NCBI RefSeq assembly: GCF_016908565.1
Contig: NZ_JAFBED010000001.1
Location: forward strand, 310,001-374,000
Direction of reading: 5' to 3'
DNA: 64,000 nt
Origin: Sutcliffiella tianshenii
Lineage (GTDB): Bacteria; Bacillota; Bacilli; Bacillales; Bacillaceae_I
Below the pieces are notes generated by a model that saw nothing but the letters and a program-made list of their open reading frames with translations, did no database searches and was not told the DNA's origin. Positions 26,520-36,306 of this stretch are shown here, in pieces. Numbering within the stretch: the stretch's first letter is position 1; each line of letters opens with the position of its first letter. The position numbers and the translations under genes were made by a program.

Positions 26520-28094
26520 TCAGTGCCTGACCTTGCTTTCCTCCAAACAAACAGTAAATCCGACTTCAAACATCCTCCTCCACGGAAGATGGATGTCTTC
26601 AAGCTTCATTCGCCCATCTGGTATATTCGTCAAATGCGTTTGGACAAATTCTTTTAGACGCTCTTCAATCAATTTAGTAATCTCGGGGACTTGGTCCTTC
26701 AGATACCTTGGTGTCAAATCAAGCTTAGGAAGGATTTGATAGGATACATGCTTTCTTACTACCGACTGATAGCCCCAGTCCTCCACAAGTCTGGAATAGA
26801 AAAAGTTTCGGCTTTCCCGTTCATGCTCCGGGCACTCCCCTGTTTTGCCTTCCTTTTTATAGTAAGAAGAAATGATGGCATGTGCCACTACTGTTCCCAT
26901 GGTATTCCCGTTTGTATTCCAACCTGCGTATGCCGACAATTCATATAGAGACCCCTGCTTTTCAATCAGTTGGAGAAGAGAGTGATCCCCCCCATTGCAG
27001 ATCGCTACATCCGCCAAGGCGACATTTCTACCTTTTCCGATAAAGTGCTTCATTGCCTGTGCAAACTCGCGAATGTTTACCTCTGAAAAATAGGAACGGT
27101 GTCTCGTCTCGAGCGGATGACTCGATTCTGCCATAAACTTCTGCCCCACAGCAGGAGCATGCACCATCAACAATACATCGTTTTGAATCTCATCCGACAC
27201 AATCACCCCACCAGCAGAAGTTATATGGGATTTGATACTCTCCGAGAGACTGCGATCCTCATAGCGAGGAATGATATTGGGTCCATTGGTGGAAGAATAT
27301 CGCAATGCAATTTCAGGAGTATATTGATGCTCCTCACAGAATACTCTGGAAAACAGGGTGCAGGCTATCTCGTCCGCTCCTGGATAGATCGCCACCTGAT
27401 CAAGCAGATTCCGTCTGTCGACTTCAAGCATCAACTGTCGCTGCTCCCTGGCTGTAAAGCCGTATTCAGAATTATCATCGAGCGGTATGATCAAATAGTC
27501 CACCACTCCACCGTCCACCATCTGCAGGACCTGTACTGTCACAGAAAAGTTCTTCTGCCTTCTTGAGAAATAGTCTTTTTTTATCTCATCGGAAAGCTCT
27601 TCCGTAATGACATTGAACTCCTCGAGCTCCTGCGCGTCCGCCAGCCCCTGCTCCTTCTTGTCCGTCAACCAGCCCAAGCGGTAGATCCTGTCTCCCACCT
27701 GCTCATAATATTCCGGCTCCTCTTCACTGCTGCTATAGGCAGGAACACGCATGATCAGATTGTACGCATAGATTTTCAGATTCGGATTTTGCCCCTTCAA
27801 TTCCTTCAACAATGATACTCTCTCCAGGCAATCCTCGAGAGTAAGCTGATGGAGTCTTGATGGAACAATGCCCCCATATATCAGCATATCGATCGACACA
27901 ATCAGGTACTCCGCACTTTTTGCCTCTTCCTTCAGCCACTCATGTAAAAGCAGCACATCTGCTGGAGTCTTCATATCCCCCAACAGCTCCCGGCGCGGCA
28001 CGACCATTTGCATATTTGTCATATCGGCCAATGCTTTAGGATACCTAAGGTTGCAAGGTCTCTCGTCCAATGGAAGGTAAATGACTTTCTTCAT
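26520..28094 (-). CDS. DUF4127 family protein
   Basis: 524 residues, soluble. The N-terminal VIYLPLDERPCNLRYP and PRRELLG are family hallmarks, with VSIDMLIYGGIVPSR, IPLDDNSEYG, PGADEIA and YAGWNTNGNTMG further on. Its acidic, Asp-rich conserved motifs look enzymatic, but no activity is known to me. It overlaps the cytoplasmic GHL10 gene by 50 bp with GGGGGAG before its own ATG, and is flanked by the GH3 gene. It is thus tightly co-expressed with two glycosidases and very likely acts on the same glycan breakdown products. Confidence 0.88.
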   Translation of the reverse strand: MKKVIYLPLDERPCNLRYPKALADMTNMQMVVPRRELLGDMKTPADVLLLHEWLKEEAKSAEYLIVSIDMLIYGGIVPSRLHQLTLEDCLERVSLLKELKGQNPNLKIYAYNLIMRVPAYSSSEEEPEYYEQVGDRIYRLGWLTDKKEQGLADAQELEEFNVITEELSDEIKKDYFSRRQKNFSVTVQVLQMVDGGVVDYLIIPLDDNSEYGFTAREQRQLMLEVDRRNLLDQVAIYPGADEIACTLFSRVFCEEHQYTPEIALRYSSTNGPNIIPRYEDRSLSESIKSHITSAGGVIVSDEIQNDVLLMVHAPAVGQKFMAESSHPLETRHRSYFSEVNIREFAQAMKHFIGKGRNVALADVAICNGGDHSLLQLIEKQGSLYELSAYAGWNTNGNTMGTVVAHAIISSYYKKEGKTGECPEHERESRNFFYSRLVEDWGYQSVVRKHVSYQILPKLDLTPRYLKDQVPEITKLIEERLKEFVQTHLTNIPDGRMKLEDIHLPWRRMFEVGFTVCLEESKVRH

Positions 28095-29175
28095 GCTTCT
28101 CCCCCGTTTCCTCTATTAAAATATTCCACCAGTTGTAAGTTTCCAAATAGATGGCATCAAACAGCATCATTCCATTGCCATTTCTCCTGCACATCTTGAG
28201 GGCAGACAGAAAATCCGTTTCCTCATTCTCATAGTCCTTCAGGAAAAGGGAGGGCAGAATCGGCACCTTTCCTGTTGTTACCTCCTTGCTGAGACGAATC
28301 GCTCCCTCTACACTTTTCCATTCAGCCAGCCCGCGATGAACCGCTTTTTCTATAGTCACATCCGGGTAGTAGCACCCTGTCATCAGAAAATCCAATTCCT
28401 CCGCATATCCTGTTTCGGCATAGCCGGACACCATCCACTCATAACCCGCTTCAAACTCCCGGCTGGCCCAGTTGACACCCTCCAGATAAAACTCCGGATA
28501 CCAGGAACCTACATAAACCCCAAATCCCGGCTGGCCCTTTGAGTGTCCCGCCTTCACTACCGCTTTCGCTTCCATTACAAAATCCTTGATGGTCTGAGCA
28601 CGCTCCTTTATCCAATTAACGCAATGGGGGGCAGGCCCCCCTTTAGGATATCTGCAACGATCCAGAACAACGGCATCCACTTCATAGTTCTTCATGGATT
28701 CTCTTAAAATCGCAAGCTCGTAATCTCGCACTTCGCGGTTTTCAGGGTTCACGAAGATGGCATGTTCCGTGTATCGGGAGGAAATCGATGTGTTTTCCAA
28801 CCCGTTCTGCTGGTAGGTCACCAACCAATCCGGCTTAACATTACGGGAGAGGAATTCCCCCACCTTCCCTTCACCGAAAACATCCAGCTTAAGAATCGCC
28901 ATCAGGTCATGACGCCTGATGACCTCCAGCATAATGGCCACATAGTCCATACCCTTCCAGTCCTTGAAGCGTTCCCATTCCCCCACATGTGGAGCATATT
29001 CGCTTTTGCCTGTCACATATCCGTACGGAATCTTCGCATCGACCACAATATGCGTAAACCCTGCCTTCTTAGCATTTGTTATGTATTCTTCTCGCTTTTG
29101 TGCATTAATTAAAATTGGTGCGTTGGCCAAAAAGTCAATCCACAGGACCTTCGCATGACGAAACATATTATTCAC
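28045..29175 (-). CDS. Cytoplasmic family-10-like (GHL10/DUF187-type) glycosyl hydrolase
   Basis: 376 residues, no signal peptide. It has a TIM-barrel pattern with VDAVVLDRCRY (Asp-Arg strand end), YVGSWYPEFYLEGVNWASRE and EELDFLMTGCYY. The same blocks occur in the secreted 961-residue protein of this locus, so the two are paralogues acting inside and outside the cell. E. coli DigH, a related GHL10 enzyme, cuts peptide-free peptidoglycan strands. The substrate here is unknown. GTG at 29175 is the start, with AAGGGGA 9 bases upstream. A 50-bp overlap with DUF4127 shows coupling. Confidence 0.82.
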   Translation of the reverse strand: MNNMFRHAKVLWIDFLANAPILINAQKREEYITNAKKAGFTHIVVDAKIPYGYVTGKSEYAPHVGEWERFKDWKGMDYVAIMLEVIRRHDLMAILKLDVFGEGKVGEFLSRNVKPDWLVTYQQNGLENTSISSRYTEHAIFVNPENREVRDYELAILRESMKNYEVDAVVLDRCRYPKGGPAPHCVNWIKERAQTIKDFVMEAKAVVKAGHSKGQPGFGVYVGSWYPEFYLEGVNWASREFEAGYEWMVSGYAETGYAEELDFLMTGCYYPDVTIEKAVHRGLAEWKSVEGAIRLSKEVTTGKVPILPSLFLKDYENEETDFLSALKMCRRNGNGMMLFDAIYLETYNWWNILIEETGEKHEESHLPSIGRETLQP

Positions 29176-29213
29176 GGTGAATCGTCCCCTTCACTTTCGT
29201 ACTGTAAAGAAGT

Positions 29214-29287
29214 GGGGGACAGGCTCCCATTAGGATAACCTCTCCCCCTCCACACTTTATCCCTTTTTTGCAGCGGGGTCAGGCCCC
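29214..29287. repeat. Two copies of the GGGGWCAGG(Y)CCC interspersed motif
   Basis: GGGGGACAGGCTCCC (29214-29228) and GGGGTCAGGCCCC (29275-29287) lie in the 113-bp gap between the solute-binding protein and GHL10 genes; the second ends one base before the stop codon of the former. Confidence 0.7.
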
Positions 29288-29288
29288 T

Positions 29289-30764
29289 TTATTGCTCCTT
29301 ATACCATTCATTCACTTCATCTGTCCATTCCTGACCGCCTTCTTTGTACCATCTGTCCACGAAGTCATCGAAGGAGTCAATTGGTTGGTTCCCTGCGATG
29401 ATGTTTGCAAACACTTCGTCCTCCATAGATTTCAGTTGTCCGCCATATTGACCGCTAGCGCGTGTAGGAGGTCCATTGTACTCGGATACCATCGCATGCT
29501 CGGCAATTTTAGTCACGTTATCATATAACTTAAACTCAGGTCCAAGAGAATCGAGACGGATTTTTGTAGTTTCCGGATCTAATGGCTCTACCGTTGTATA
29601 CATTTGACGATACAGGTGTTCATTATGCTTTTCGAAATCTGTCGTTGCTACGCCATCTTTCATGCTCCAAACATCATCTTCAAAACCTAGGAAAATATCA
29701 CGGAAGCCTTCTGATACGATGAAATCCAGGTACTTCACAACCGCTACTGCGTTATCGCTTGTGACAGGTACTGCATTGTAGCCACGTACCAGGGCACTTC
29801 CAGCTGTACCGGAGTCACCGTTAGGACCTACAGGATACTCCAGCGCTTCCCATTTGGCATCGGGATTGTTCTGTTGGTTTGTTAAAATCGGGCCACGAGT
29901 GTCCCACCAAGCAGCTGTAAATAATCCAGCACGGTCGTTCGCCACTTTTTCACCAAGTACTTGCAAGCTATTGGATGGGAATTCCTGATCCAATAAGCCT
30001 TCTTTATATAAACCTGAAAGGAATGCCAATGCTTCCTTCATTTCAGGAGTGGTGCTGGAATAGACAAGCTTACCATCCCTTTCCACCCACTGGTTACGCT
30101 GAATGCCATGCGCTCCAAGGAATGGCGAGATACGGCCAAGGGAGTCCGTCATCACTAATCCTACATTGTCCTTTTTATCCTTGAATTCTTTTAAAACGTT
30201 TACATACTCATCTAAAGTTTCCGGCTTTTCAAGTCCAAGCTCATCCAGCCAATCCTGGCGTACATATACGATTTCAGAGCCTTTTTCTTGAAGGATATGA
30301 GGAATCGCATAAACTTCCCCATCCACCGTCACCGCTGCCCATGCTTCTTCCGGAATATGTTTTTTCAAGTTCTTACCATGCTTGTCGACAATGTCGGATA
30401 GCGGGGTCAGTGCCTTTTGGTTCACATAGTTTACAAACCAAGTCGCATCAGGGCTGTAGATCATATCAGGCAGGTCATTGCTTGCCATCAAGACGTTCAA
30501 GCGTTCCATATAACCTTCTGCAGGCGGGACCTGAACCGTTACATCAATGCCTGTCTTATCTTCAATGAATTCGAGGTACGGGTTTTTGTTTTCATCCATC
30601 CCACTTGGGAACGTACGTCCATAGTTATTGACGACAATTTCAATCTCGGAACCTTCTACATTTCCATCATCACTGCTTGTGTCTTTGGAACAGGCACCGG
30701 AGAATACCATCGCTGCCACCGAGCCGGCAAGCAGCCATTTTTTCGTAGTTTTAAACCCCTTCAT
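29289..30764 (-). CDS. Extracellular sugar-binding lipoprotein of an LplABC-type ABC importer
   Basis: 491 residues with a lipoprotein signal peptide (VFSGAC, Cys25). The mature protein has the pattern of cluster-type solute-binding proteins for oligosaccharides (LplA/YtcQ), with VPPAEGYMERLNVLMASND and IPHILQEKGSEIVYVRQDW. It is tethered outside the membrane and delivers oligosaccharide to the two permeases encoded just upstream. Unusually it comes third, after the permeases, with a 124-bp gap containing GTGATCTATCAC and a TGCTTCAT/ATGAAGCA inverted repeat. No ATPase gene is present; such importers share the general MsmX-type ATPase. Confidence 0.92.
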   Translation of the reverse strand: MKGFKTTKKWLLAGSVAAMVFSGACSKDTSSDDGNVEGSEIEIVVNNYGRTFPSGMDENKNPYLEFIEDKTGIDVTVQVPPAEGYMERLNVLMASNDLPDMIYSPDATWFVNYVNQKALTPLSDIVDKHGKNLKKHIPEEAWAAVTVDGEVYAIPHILQEKGSEIVYVRQDWLDELGLEKPETLDEYVNVLKEFKDKKDNVGLVMTDSLGRISPFLGAHGIQRNQWVERDGKLVYSSTTPEMKEALAFLSGLYKEGLLDQEFPSNSLQVLGEKVANDRAGLFTAAWWDTRGPILTNQQNNPDAKWEALEYPVGPNGDSGTAGSALVRGYNAVPVTSDNAVAVVKYLDFIVSEGFRDIFLGFEDDVWSMKDGVATTDFEKHNEHLYRQMYTTVEPLDPETTKIRLDSLGPEFKLYDNVTKIAEHAMVSEYNGPPTRASGQYGGQLKSMEDEVFANIIAGNQPIDSFDDFVDRWYKEGGQEWTDEVNEWYKEQ

Positions 30765-30899
30765 GAATCATTTCCCCCTTTGGAAATTTAATTGAGATAA
30801 CACCATAATGAAATGAAGCAAAAATCTTATTTTCTCTAAGCTATTTCGGCATCATCCATCCACCCCCCAAGTGATCTATCACAAAAATGCTTCATAAAA

Positions 30900-31775
30900 T
30901 CAGCCTTTTACCGAACCGAGCATGACCCCTTTTACAAAATACTTTTGAAGGAATGGATACACGATCAGGATAGGCAGTGTACTAGATATAAGTGCTGCAG
31001 CCTTCAAGGACTCATTGGCCAGGAGCTGCTGCTCGAAGTTATCACGCAGGTTGATTTCCGATTGATCGAATTGAATCAACTCCCGTAAATATACCTGCAG
31101 CGGATAAAGGCTTCGATCGTTGACGTAAAGCACTGCATCGAAGAAAGAATTCCAGTGAAAAACCGCATGGAACAGTCCTATGGTTGCGATAACTGGCATG
31201 GACAATGGAATGACAATTTTGAACAGGATACCGATATTGGAGGCACCGTCCATTTTTGCCGATTCCTCAAGCTCCGCCGGCACACTTTGGAAAAAGTTTT
31301 TGACGATGATCAGGTTGAATGCACTGATTGCCGTCGGGATGATATAGGCCCAGAAGGTGTTCAAAAGCCCAGTCTCCCTTACTACGAGATAAGTAGGAAT
31401 CATTCCGCCGCTGAAGAGCATTGTAAAGACGACCATGAACAGGATGATCCCGCGTCCCTTAATATAGGTTTTGGACAGCGGATAGGCCATCAGACAAGTC
31501 AGGAAAACGTTGATGAACGTTCCTACCACGGTCCGTGCCACACTGACACCGAACGCCCGCAGAAAGTGCTGATCCATCAATACCTCCTTATAGGCCAGGA
31601 AGGTTGTCTCAATCGGAAGGAAAATCACCTCTCCTGACACGATGGCCCGTTGGCTACTCAAGGACTGCGCTATTACATGGAGGAACGGGAACAAGCATAG
31701 AAGCGCAAAGCCTCCGAGAAATATATAATTGAAGACCGAAAAGGCCTTTTCTCCTTTTGTTTGCATCACTGCCAT
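30900..31775 (-). CDS. LplC/YtcP-type ABC transporter permease
   Basis: 291 residues, six predicted membrane helices, starting with FNYIFLGGFALLCLFPFLHV. The EAA loop reads ELEESAKMDGASNIGILFKI. The C-terminus KYFVKGVMLGSVKG is typical of LplC/YtcP proteins. GGGGGTCC lies before the ATG at 31775. It follows the LplB-like permease gene by 13 bp and forms with it the membrane channel of the oligosaccharide importer. Confidence 0.93.
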   Translation of the reverse strand: MAVMQTKGEKAFSVFNYIFLGGFALLCLFPFLHVIAQSLSSQRAIVSGEVIFLPIETTFLAYKEVLMDQHFLRAFGVSVARTVVGTFINVFLTCLMAYPLSKTYIKGRGIILFMVVFTMLFSGGMIPTYLVVRETGLLNTFWAYIIPTAISAFNLIIVKNFFQSVPAELEESAKMDGASNIGILFKIVIPLSMPVIATIGLFHAVFHWNSFFDAVLYVNDRSLYPLQVYLRELIQFDQSEINLRDNFEQQLLANESLKAAALISSTLPILIVYPFLQKYFVKGVMLGSVKG

Positions 31776-31788
31776 TCACAGGACCCCC

Positions 31789-32757
31789 TTACCATAAGCC
31801 GTTTTGTCCTAATTTTTTTGCAATCTTGTTGGCAGCGACAACCAGGATCAGCGCTACCACGGATTTGAAGAGACCGACTGCCGTCGTATAACTGAACTGC
31901 CCCTGTGTAACCCCGACACGGTATACATAGGTCTCAAAAACATCGCCCACGTTGTATACGAGTGGGTTCAACAGGATGAATACCTGCTCGAAGCCGACCT
32001 CCAGAATATTCCCCATCTGTAAAATGAAAAGGATGACGATAGTCGGAAGGAGACTTGGAAGCGTAATATGCCAAGTCTGCTGCCATTTGTTTGCACCATC
32101 CACTGTCGCAGCCTCGTAAAGCTGTGGATTGATCCCTGCCAGCGCTGCGAGATAAAGGATAGTTCCCCAGCCGACACTTTTCCAAAGGTCACTCGTTACA
32201 AGAACTGTTCTGAACCAACTGTCATTCGCGATAAAATAGATCGGCTCAAAGCCGAGAAACTGAATGAAGCTGTTTACCACACCTGTGGATGGCCCAAGAA
32301 GGTTCATCATGATTCCTCCGACAATGACCCATGACAGGAAATGCGGCATATAGATGATGGTCTGGATGGTCCTTTTGTACATCAAATTTCGAAGCTCATT
32401 CAGCATAAGCGCCACAATGATCGGTGCCGGGAAACCCCAGAATAGCTTATACAGACTGATCAAAAGGGTATTATTGAAAATCCTGTAAAATTCCTCCGCC
32501 TGGAACATCCGTTCAAAATGCTTGAAACCGACCCATTCACTTCCCTGGATTCCAGCGAATACACTGTAATCCTGAAAGGCGATGACAATCCCCCACATCG
32601 GTACGTATTTAAATATGATAAAAAATAAGACACCGGGGACCAAAAGCAGATATAGGTCCCAATATTTAACCAGTACATTTTTCCTTTTGACTTTCGATTT
32701 TATCTTCATATCAATATGTGCATGTTGATTCGTTTCTATGGGTGTATCTTTTAACAT
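31789..32757 (-). CDS. LplB/YteP-type ABC transporter permease
   Basis: 322 residues with the family start YWDLYLLLVPGVLFFIIFKY, the segment FQDYSVF and an EAA loop LYEAATVDGANKWQQTWHI. LplB/YteP-type permeases carry polysaccharide fragments such as rhamnogalacturonan oligomers. The N-terminal 30 residues are a charged cytoplasmic extension. GGGAGGG lies upstream of the ATG. It follows the FAD-oxidoreductase gene by 39 bp in the same operon. Confidence 0.93.
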   Translation of the reverse strand: MLKDTPIETNQHAHIDMKIKSKVKRKNVLVKYWDLYLLLVPGVLFFIIFKYVPMWGIVIAFQDYSVFAGIQGSEWVGFKHFERMFQAEEFYRIFNNTLLISLYKLFWGFPAPIIVALMLNELRNLMYKRTIQTIIYMPHFLSWVIVGGIMMNLLGPSTGVVNSFIQFLGFEPIYFIANDSWFRTVLVTSDLWKSVGWGTILYLAALAGINPQLYEAATVDGANKWQQTWHITLPSLLPTIVILFILQMGNILEVGFEQVFILLNPLVYNVGDVFETYVYRVGVTQGQFSYTTAVGLFKSVVALILVVAANKIAKKLGQNGLW

Positions 32758-32796
32758 GGATAGAACCCTCCCTTCTCACCACTTAACAGCAGCCGC

Positions 32797-34374
32797 CTAT
32801 ACCGAATGCGTAACAGGCCAGGAAAGCTCTATGCCTTCCGAGACCAGGTGCTGTTGGAAGTCCTCTAGCAGACGTTCATCATTTCGCACCCGACGCGGGG
32901 TATAACCGTGTTTGATGCAGTAGGCCGCAAGATAGCCGCTTGCCTCCCCGATGTTCCATTCCACAGGATGCAAACGATAACAACCGTTTGTAATATGTGT
33001 CACACCAAGGTTTTTGGAGGCAGGAAGCAGATTATTGACCCGGACAGGTATCAGGCTTCCAAGCGGAATCTGAAACGGCATGCTCGAAATATCCACAAAG
33101 TTTGTCATCCCCGTGCTAGGATGAAGGTCGATCCGGTAGCAGCCGATTCCAACCGAGTCATGAAAAACCTCCGCCCCCGTCTCTCCTCTGACATCAGTGC
33201 TGATATGCTGTTCCAATACGGTAAATTCCGCCTTGATTCTTCTGGATTCACGGATATATGGATACATGGCAAGACCGTCATCCGTTCCGACCACATCACC
33301 CCTCAGGCGAAGACCAGGGTATCCTGCCTTGCCATCAGGCCTTGGAGCCTCCTTCTGCATCCAGTAGAGCAGCGAGAGACTCAATTGCCTCGCTCCCTCC
33401 AGATGAGACTGGCGCTCCTCTTCACTTACATCTATCACCGGGCCAAGCCAGTAGTCATTCTGCGGCCAGTTAATCAAGGAAATATCCCCATCATAGAGGC
33501 CATCCTGAAACTGAGATTTATCTATTAATCTGCGATACTCCCATAAGGAAAACTTCCCTTTTTCCTTAAAAAATCCATAGGTGATAGGCTCCAGGGTGAT
33601 TGGGCTGACTGCAGTCCAGTCCAACTGCCTATTAGGCCAAAAGTCCGCCTGATAGTTTTTCCAAAAATCATAGTCCTTCGGCTTCTCGATGGTGTAATCT
33701 TCCCCTTCGATATAATCGAGTGCAAAGCAGTGGGTGATGGCCTGCATTTCCATTGGGTCAGCCTCTCCAACCTTTGCATGGGGCTCACCTGTTTCTTTTT
33801 GGGATTCGGCACCAGTCACATATTCCACCCCTGCCAGTGGCAGCAAGTCACCACAGTCTGTTGCATCAAGAAAATATGGCGCACACAGAACATATCTCTG
33901 CTTCGTATTGATGTTCTCCGCTTCCACCATTTTGACTTCATCGCCCTCTGTTTCTACCCGGACCGCTTTTGTTTCGGTTAAAATGAGGACTTTGCCGCTA
34001 TGTATATAGGGAGCCAACATTTCGTGAAGTACAGCAAGAGATACTCTCGGTTCGTGGGATATTCTGCTGACAATTGCGCTTCCCGGATTAAATTGGGGTA
34101 CAATTCTTGCCTTTTCCTTAAGTGGAAAATGTGTTAGATAATAGTTTCGCACCTTGTTCCGGTATGTCCGATAACTCCGTGTACAGCCGAACTGCTCGAT
34201 CCAGCGGTGTTCATCCGGCGGGACTGCCTGATTGGTGAGCTGTCCCCCGATCCATTTAGTCTCCTCTGTCATGATCACGCGACAGCCAGATTTTGCCGCA
34301 GCAAGCGCTGCTGCACAGCCGCCTGTACTTCCACCGATGATTACAATATCTGCTGAAAGTTCCTTTTTAAACAT
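32797..34374 (-). CDS. FAD-dependent oxidoreductase (FAD_oxidored type)
   Basis: 525 residues. The N-terminus has a dinucleotide-binding fold IVIIGGSTGGCAAALAAAKSG followed by EETKWIGGQLTNQ, characteristic of the FAD_oxidored family (PF12831) that is common in polysaccharide loci. Further blocks are FLDATDCGDLLPLAG and the C-terminal NIGEASGYLAAYC. No signal peptide. It may oxidise a sugar or sugar acid from the imported glycan, though the substrate is unknown. AGGAGG precedes the ATG. It lies 9 bp after the RpiR regulator gene. Confidence 0.88.
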   Translation of the reverse strand: MFKKELSADIVIIGGSTGGCAAALAAAKSGCRVIMTEETKWIGGQLTNQAVPPDEHRWIEQFGCTRSYRTYRNKVRNYYLTHFPLKEKARIVPQFNPGSAIVSRISHEPRVSLAVLHEMLAPYIHSGKVLILTETKAVRVETEGDEVKMVEAENINTKQRYVLCAPYFLDATDCGDLLPLAGVEYVTGAESQKETGEPHAKVGEADPMEMQAITHCFALDYIEGEDYTIEKPKDYDFWKNYQADFWPNRQLDWTAVSPITLEPITYGFFKEKGKFSLWEYRRLIDKSQFQDGLYDGDISLINWPQNDYWLGPVIDVSEEERQSHLEGARQLSLSLLYWMQKEAPRPDGKAGYPGLRLRGDVVGTDDGLAMYPYIRESRRIKAEFTVLEQHISTDVRGETGAEVFHDSVGIGCYRIDLHPSTGMTNFVDISSMPFQIPLGSLIPVRVNNLLPASKNLGVTHITNGCYRLHPVEWNIGEASGYLAAYCIKHGYTPRRVRNDERLLEDFQQHLVSEGIELSWPVTHSV

Positions 34375-34383
34375 AAAGGCCTC

Positions 34384-35244
34384 CTAGTATAATTTGTCCG
34401 ATACTGCCTTTGCCGTTTTTTGCAGGGCCGCCAATGAGCGTTCCTTCTGCTGACGTTCAATATAACGTGTCAGTATATCGAGGACATGCATCTGGGATAT
34501 CAAGGAGGAAAATGCCCCACCATGAAGCGGATCTTCCACACCTGAGGTCAATAACGCCACATTCCCATATTTGGTGATAGGCGACTTCATATGGTTTGTG
34601 ATGCAGATGATATATGCTCCATTCCTTTTGGCTATGGCGATTGCATCCACCAGATCTTTCGTACTCCCGGATGTGGAGATTCCAATTACCACATCTCCCT
34701 TTTTGACAAGGGAGCAGTTCATCGCAATAACATGGGAATCAGATGCACACTCAGCGTTGAACCCAAGACGCATAAATCTATATTGCGCCTGCTGGGCCAT
34801 CACCCCGGATGCCCCCACTCCAAAAAGGTAGATTTTATTGGAAGTGAGGATCTCGCTGGTCGCTTCCTCCACCGATTCAGGATGGACAAGGCTCAGGGTA
34901 TTTTGCAAATTCGCGTTATTCTCCGCAGTAACTTTCTGGGCGAGGACATACACACTGTCACTATCCTGGACTTCTCCGTATTCTTGCCTGGCCGATTCCG
35001 TTCCGTTCTGGGCAACCGCCAGCTTGAAGTCCTGATAGCCGCGATAGCCGAGCTTCCTGCAAAAACGGATAACCGTCGTCTCACCGACTTCGGCATGCTC
35101 TGCAAGATCGGAGACAGACCAATAGACCGCTTCCTTCAGTCTGCTTCTTACTACCTCGGCCACTTTTTGCTCGGATTTCGTCAAGGATTGAAAAATGCTC
35201 GTAATCATTACATCTGGGTTCATTGGGTAATTTACTCTACTCAT
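34384..35244 (-). CDS. RpiR/MurR-family transcriptional regulator
   Basis: 286 residues: an N-terminal helix-turn-helix (about 20-75; SVSDLAEHAEVGETTVIRFCRKLGY) and a C-terminal SIS domain (about 120-255; YLFGVGASGVMAQQ, GISTSGSTKDLV) that binds a phosphosugar. Such proteins (MurR, NanR types) sense amino-sugar phosphates, which fits NanE and the ROK kinase here. An upstream ATG at 35253 touches the ribosome binding site AGGTGG, so the ATG at 35244 is chosen. It is the likely local regulator, and the two matched promoters at 37.8 and 41.2 kb are candidate targets. Confidence 0.9.
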   Translation of the reverse strand: MSRVNYPMNPDVMITSIFQSLTKSEQKVAEVVRSRLKEAVYWSVSDLAEHAEVGETTVIRFCRKLGYRGYQDFKLAVAQNGTESARQEYGEVQDSDSVYVLAQKVTAENNANLQNTLSLVHPESVEEATSEILTSNKIYLFGVGASGVMAQQAQYRFMRLGFNAECASDSHVIAMNCSLVKKGDVVIGISTSGSTKDLVDAIAIAKRNGAYIICITNHMKSPITKYGNVALLTSGVEDPLHGGAFSSLISQMHVLDILTRYIERQQKERSLAALQKTAKAVSDKLY

Positions 35245-35314
35245 TAAAAACATCCACCTTCTATGTTGGTCTGGCTTTCATTCATGACTACACTATGCGT
35301 TCAGTCCAAGATAC

Positions 35315-36265
35315 TCATAAAAACTCGTTCACATATGCAAGCGTTTTATCCATATGGTCTATGATTCCCATATCATGCCCGGAAAAAGGAAATACCTCGA
35401 TCGACTTTGGACAATGCATCCTGTTGTAGACACCATAGATCGGCATCGGCGGACAGATAAGATCCTTCAGTCCCACCGTCATCCTCGTGCGGCATTTGAT
35501 CCGCTCGCAATTGTTCAGATTATCGAAATAGGTGAGTGTTGTATAGACCTGCTCAATGTATTCGGGATGGCGGTGAAGGAACTGGTCCACCACTGTAAGT
35601 GAACCTTCGAACTTCTGCTTCATGGCAAGCGGGATATCACACAAATTCGGAACATCGGCGACCGCAAGCTTAGGTCTATCGTCCAGCGCTGCCACTGCAA
35701 GGGTAATGCCTCCCCCCATGCTCGCTCCCATCACTGCTATGCGTTCCTGGTCGATTTCCGTCCTTGAGCAGACAAAATCAATGGCCCGGACTCCATCCAT
35801 AAACACTTTGCGATAGTAGTATTCCTCCTTATCAAGGATCCCTTTTGTCACCCATGTTCCCATCTCATCGGAAGTATATCTCGAATAGTCACCTGTTCTG
35901 CCCTGTCCCCTGCAATCCACTGCAAATACCGCATACCCCTGGATCAGCCATTTCATATAATGGGAAACAGAATTTTTATGCCCTGCATACCCGTGAAAGA
36001 AAATCAGGCATGGCAGCTTCCCCTCAAATTGGGTTGGAATGATATAGTAGCCTTGTATCGGCGTATCATCAAAACCATGGTAGCTTACTTCATATGCCTT
36101 TACCTGCTTGATCGGATAGTCCATCAGTTCCAATTGCTCATTCAGCGGCCGGCTCCTGGTCTCTATTAAAGTCCGTTCCCAGAATGCATCGTGATCGTGT
36201 TGCTTCGTCTGGGAAGGTAAATAGGATTCCAATTGTCTTTTTGCTTCCTCCAAATGCCTTAACAT
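35315..36265 (-). CDS. Acetyl esterase of the CE7 (acetylxylan esterase/cephalosporin-C deacetylase) family
   Basis: 316 residues, the usual CE7 length. Motifs: FFHGYAGH, the CE7 RGQG in VDCRGQGRTGDY, nucleophile GASMGGG, acid in GLKDLICPP and His in FPFSGHDMG. Cytoplasmic, as it has no signal peptide. It would remove O- (or N-) acetyl groups from imported sugars. GGGGG precedes the ATG at 36265, whereas an ATG at 36289 has no such signal. It lies between nanE and the regulator gene in the operon. Confidence 0.9.
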   Translation of the reverse strand: MLRHLEEAKRQLESYLPSQTKQHDHDAFWERTLIETRSRPLNEQLELMDYPIKQVKAYEVSYHGFDDTPIQGYYIIPTQFEGKLPCLIFFHGYAGHKNSVSHYMKWLIQGYAVFAVDCRGQGRTGDYSRYTSDEMGTWVTKGILDKEEYYYRKVFMDGVRAIDFVCSRTEIDQERIAVMGASMGGGITLAVAALDDRPKLAVADVPNLCDIPLAMKQKFEGSLTVVDQFLHRHPEYIEQVYTTLTYFDNLNNCERIKCRTRMTVGLKDLICPPMPIYGVYNRMHCPKSIEVFPFSGHDMGIIDHMDKTLAYVNEFL

Positions 36266-36306
36266 CCACTTTCCCCCTTGTCTCACCATTTAGTGGATAG
36301 AGACAG

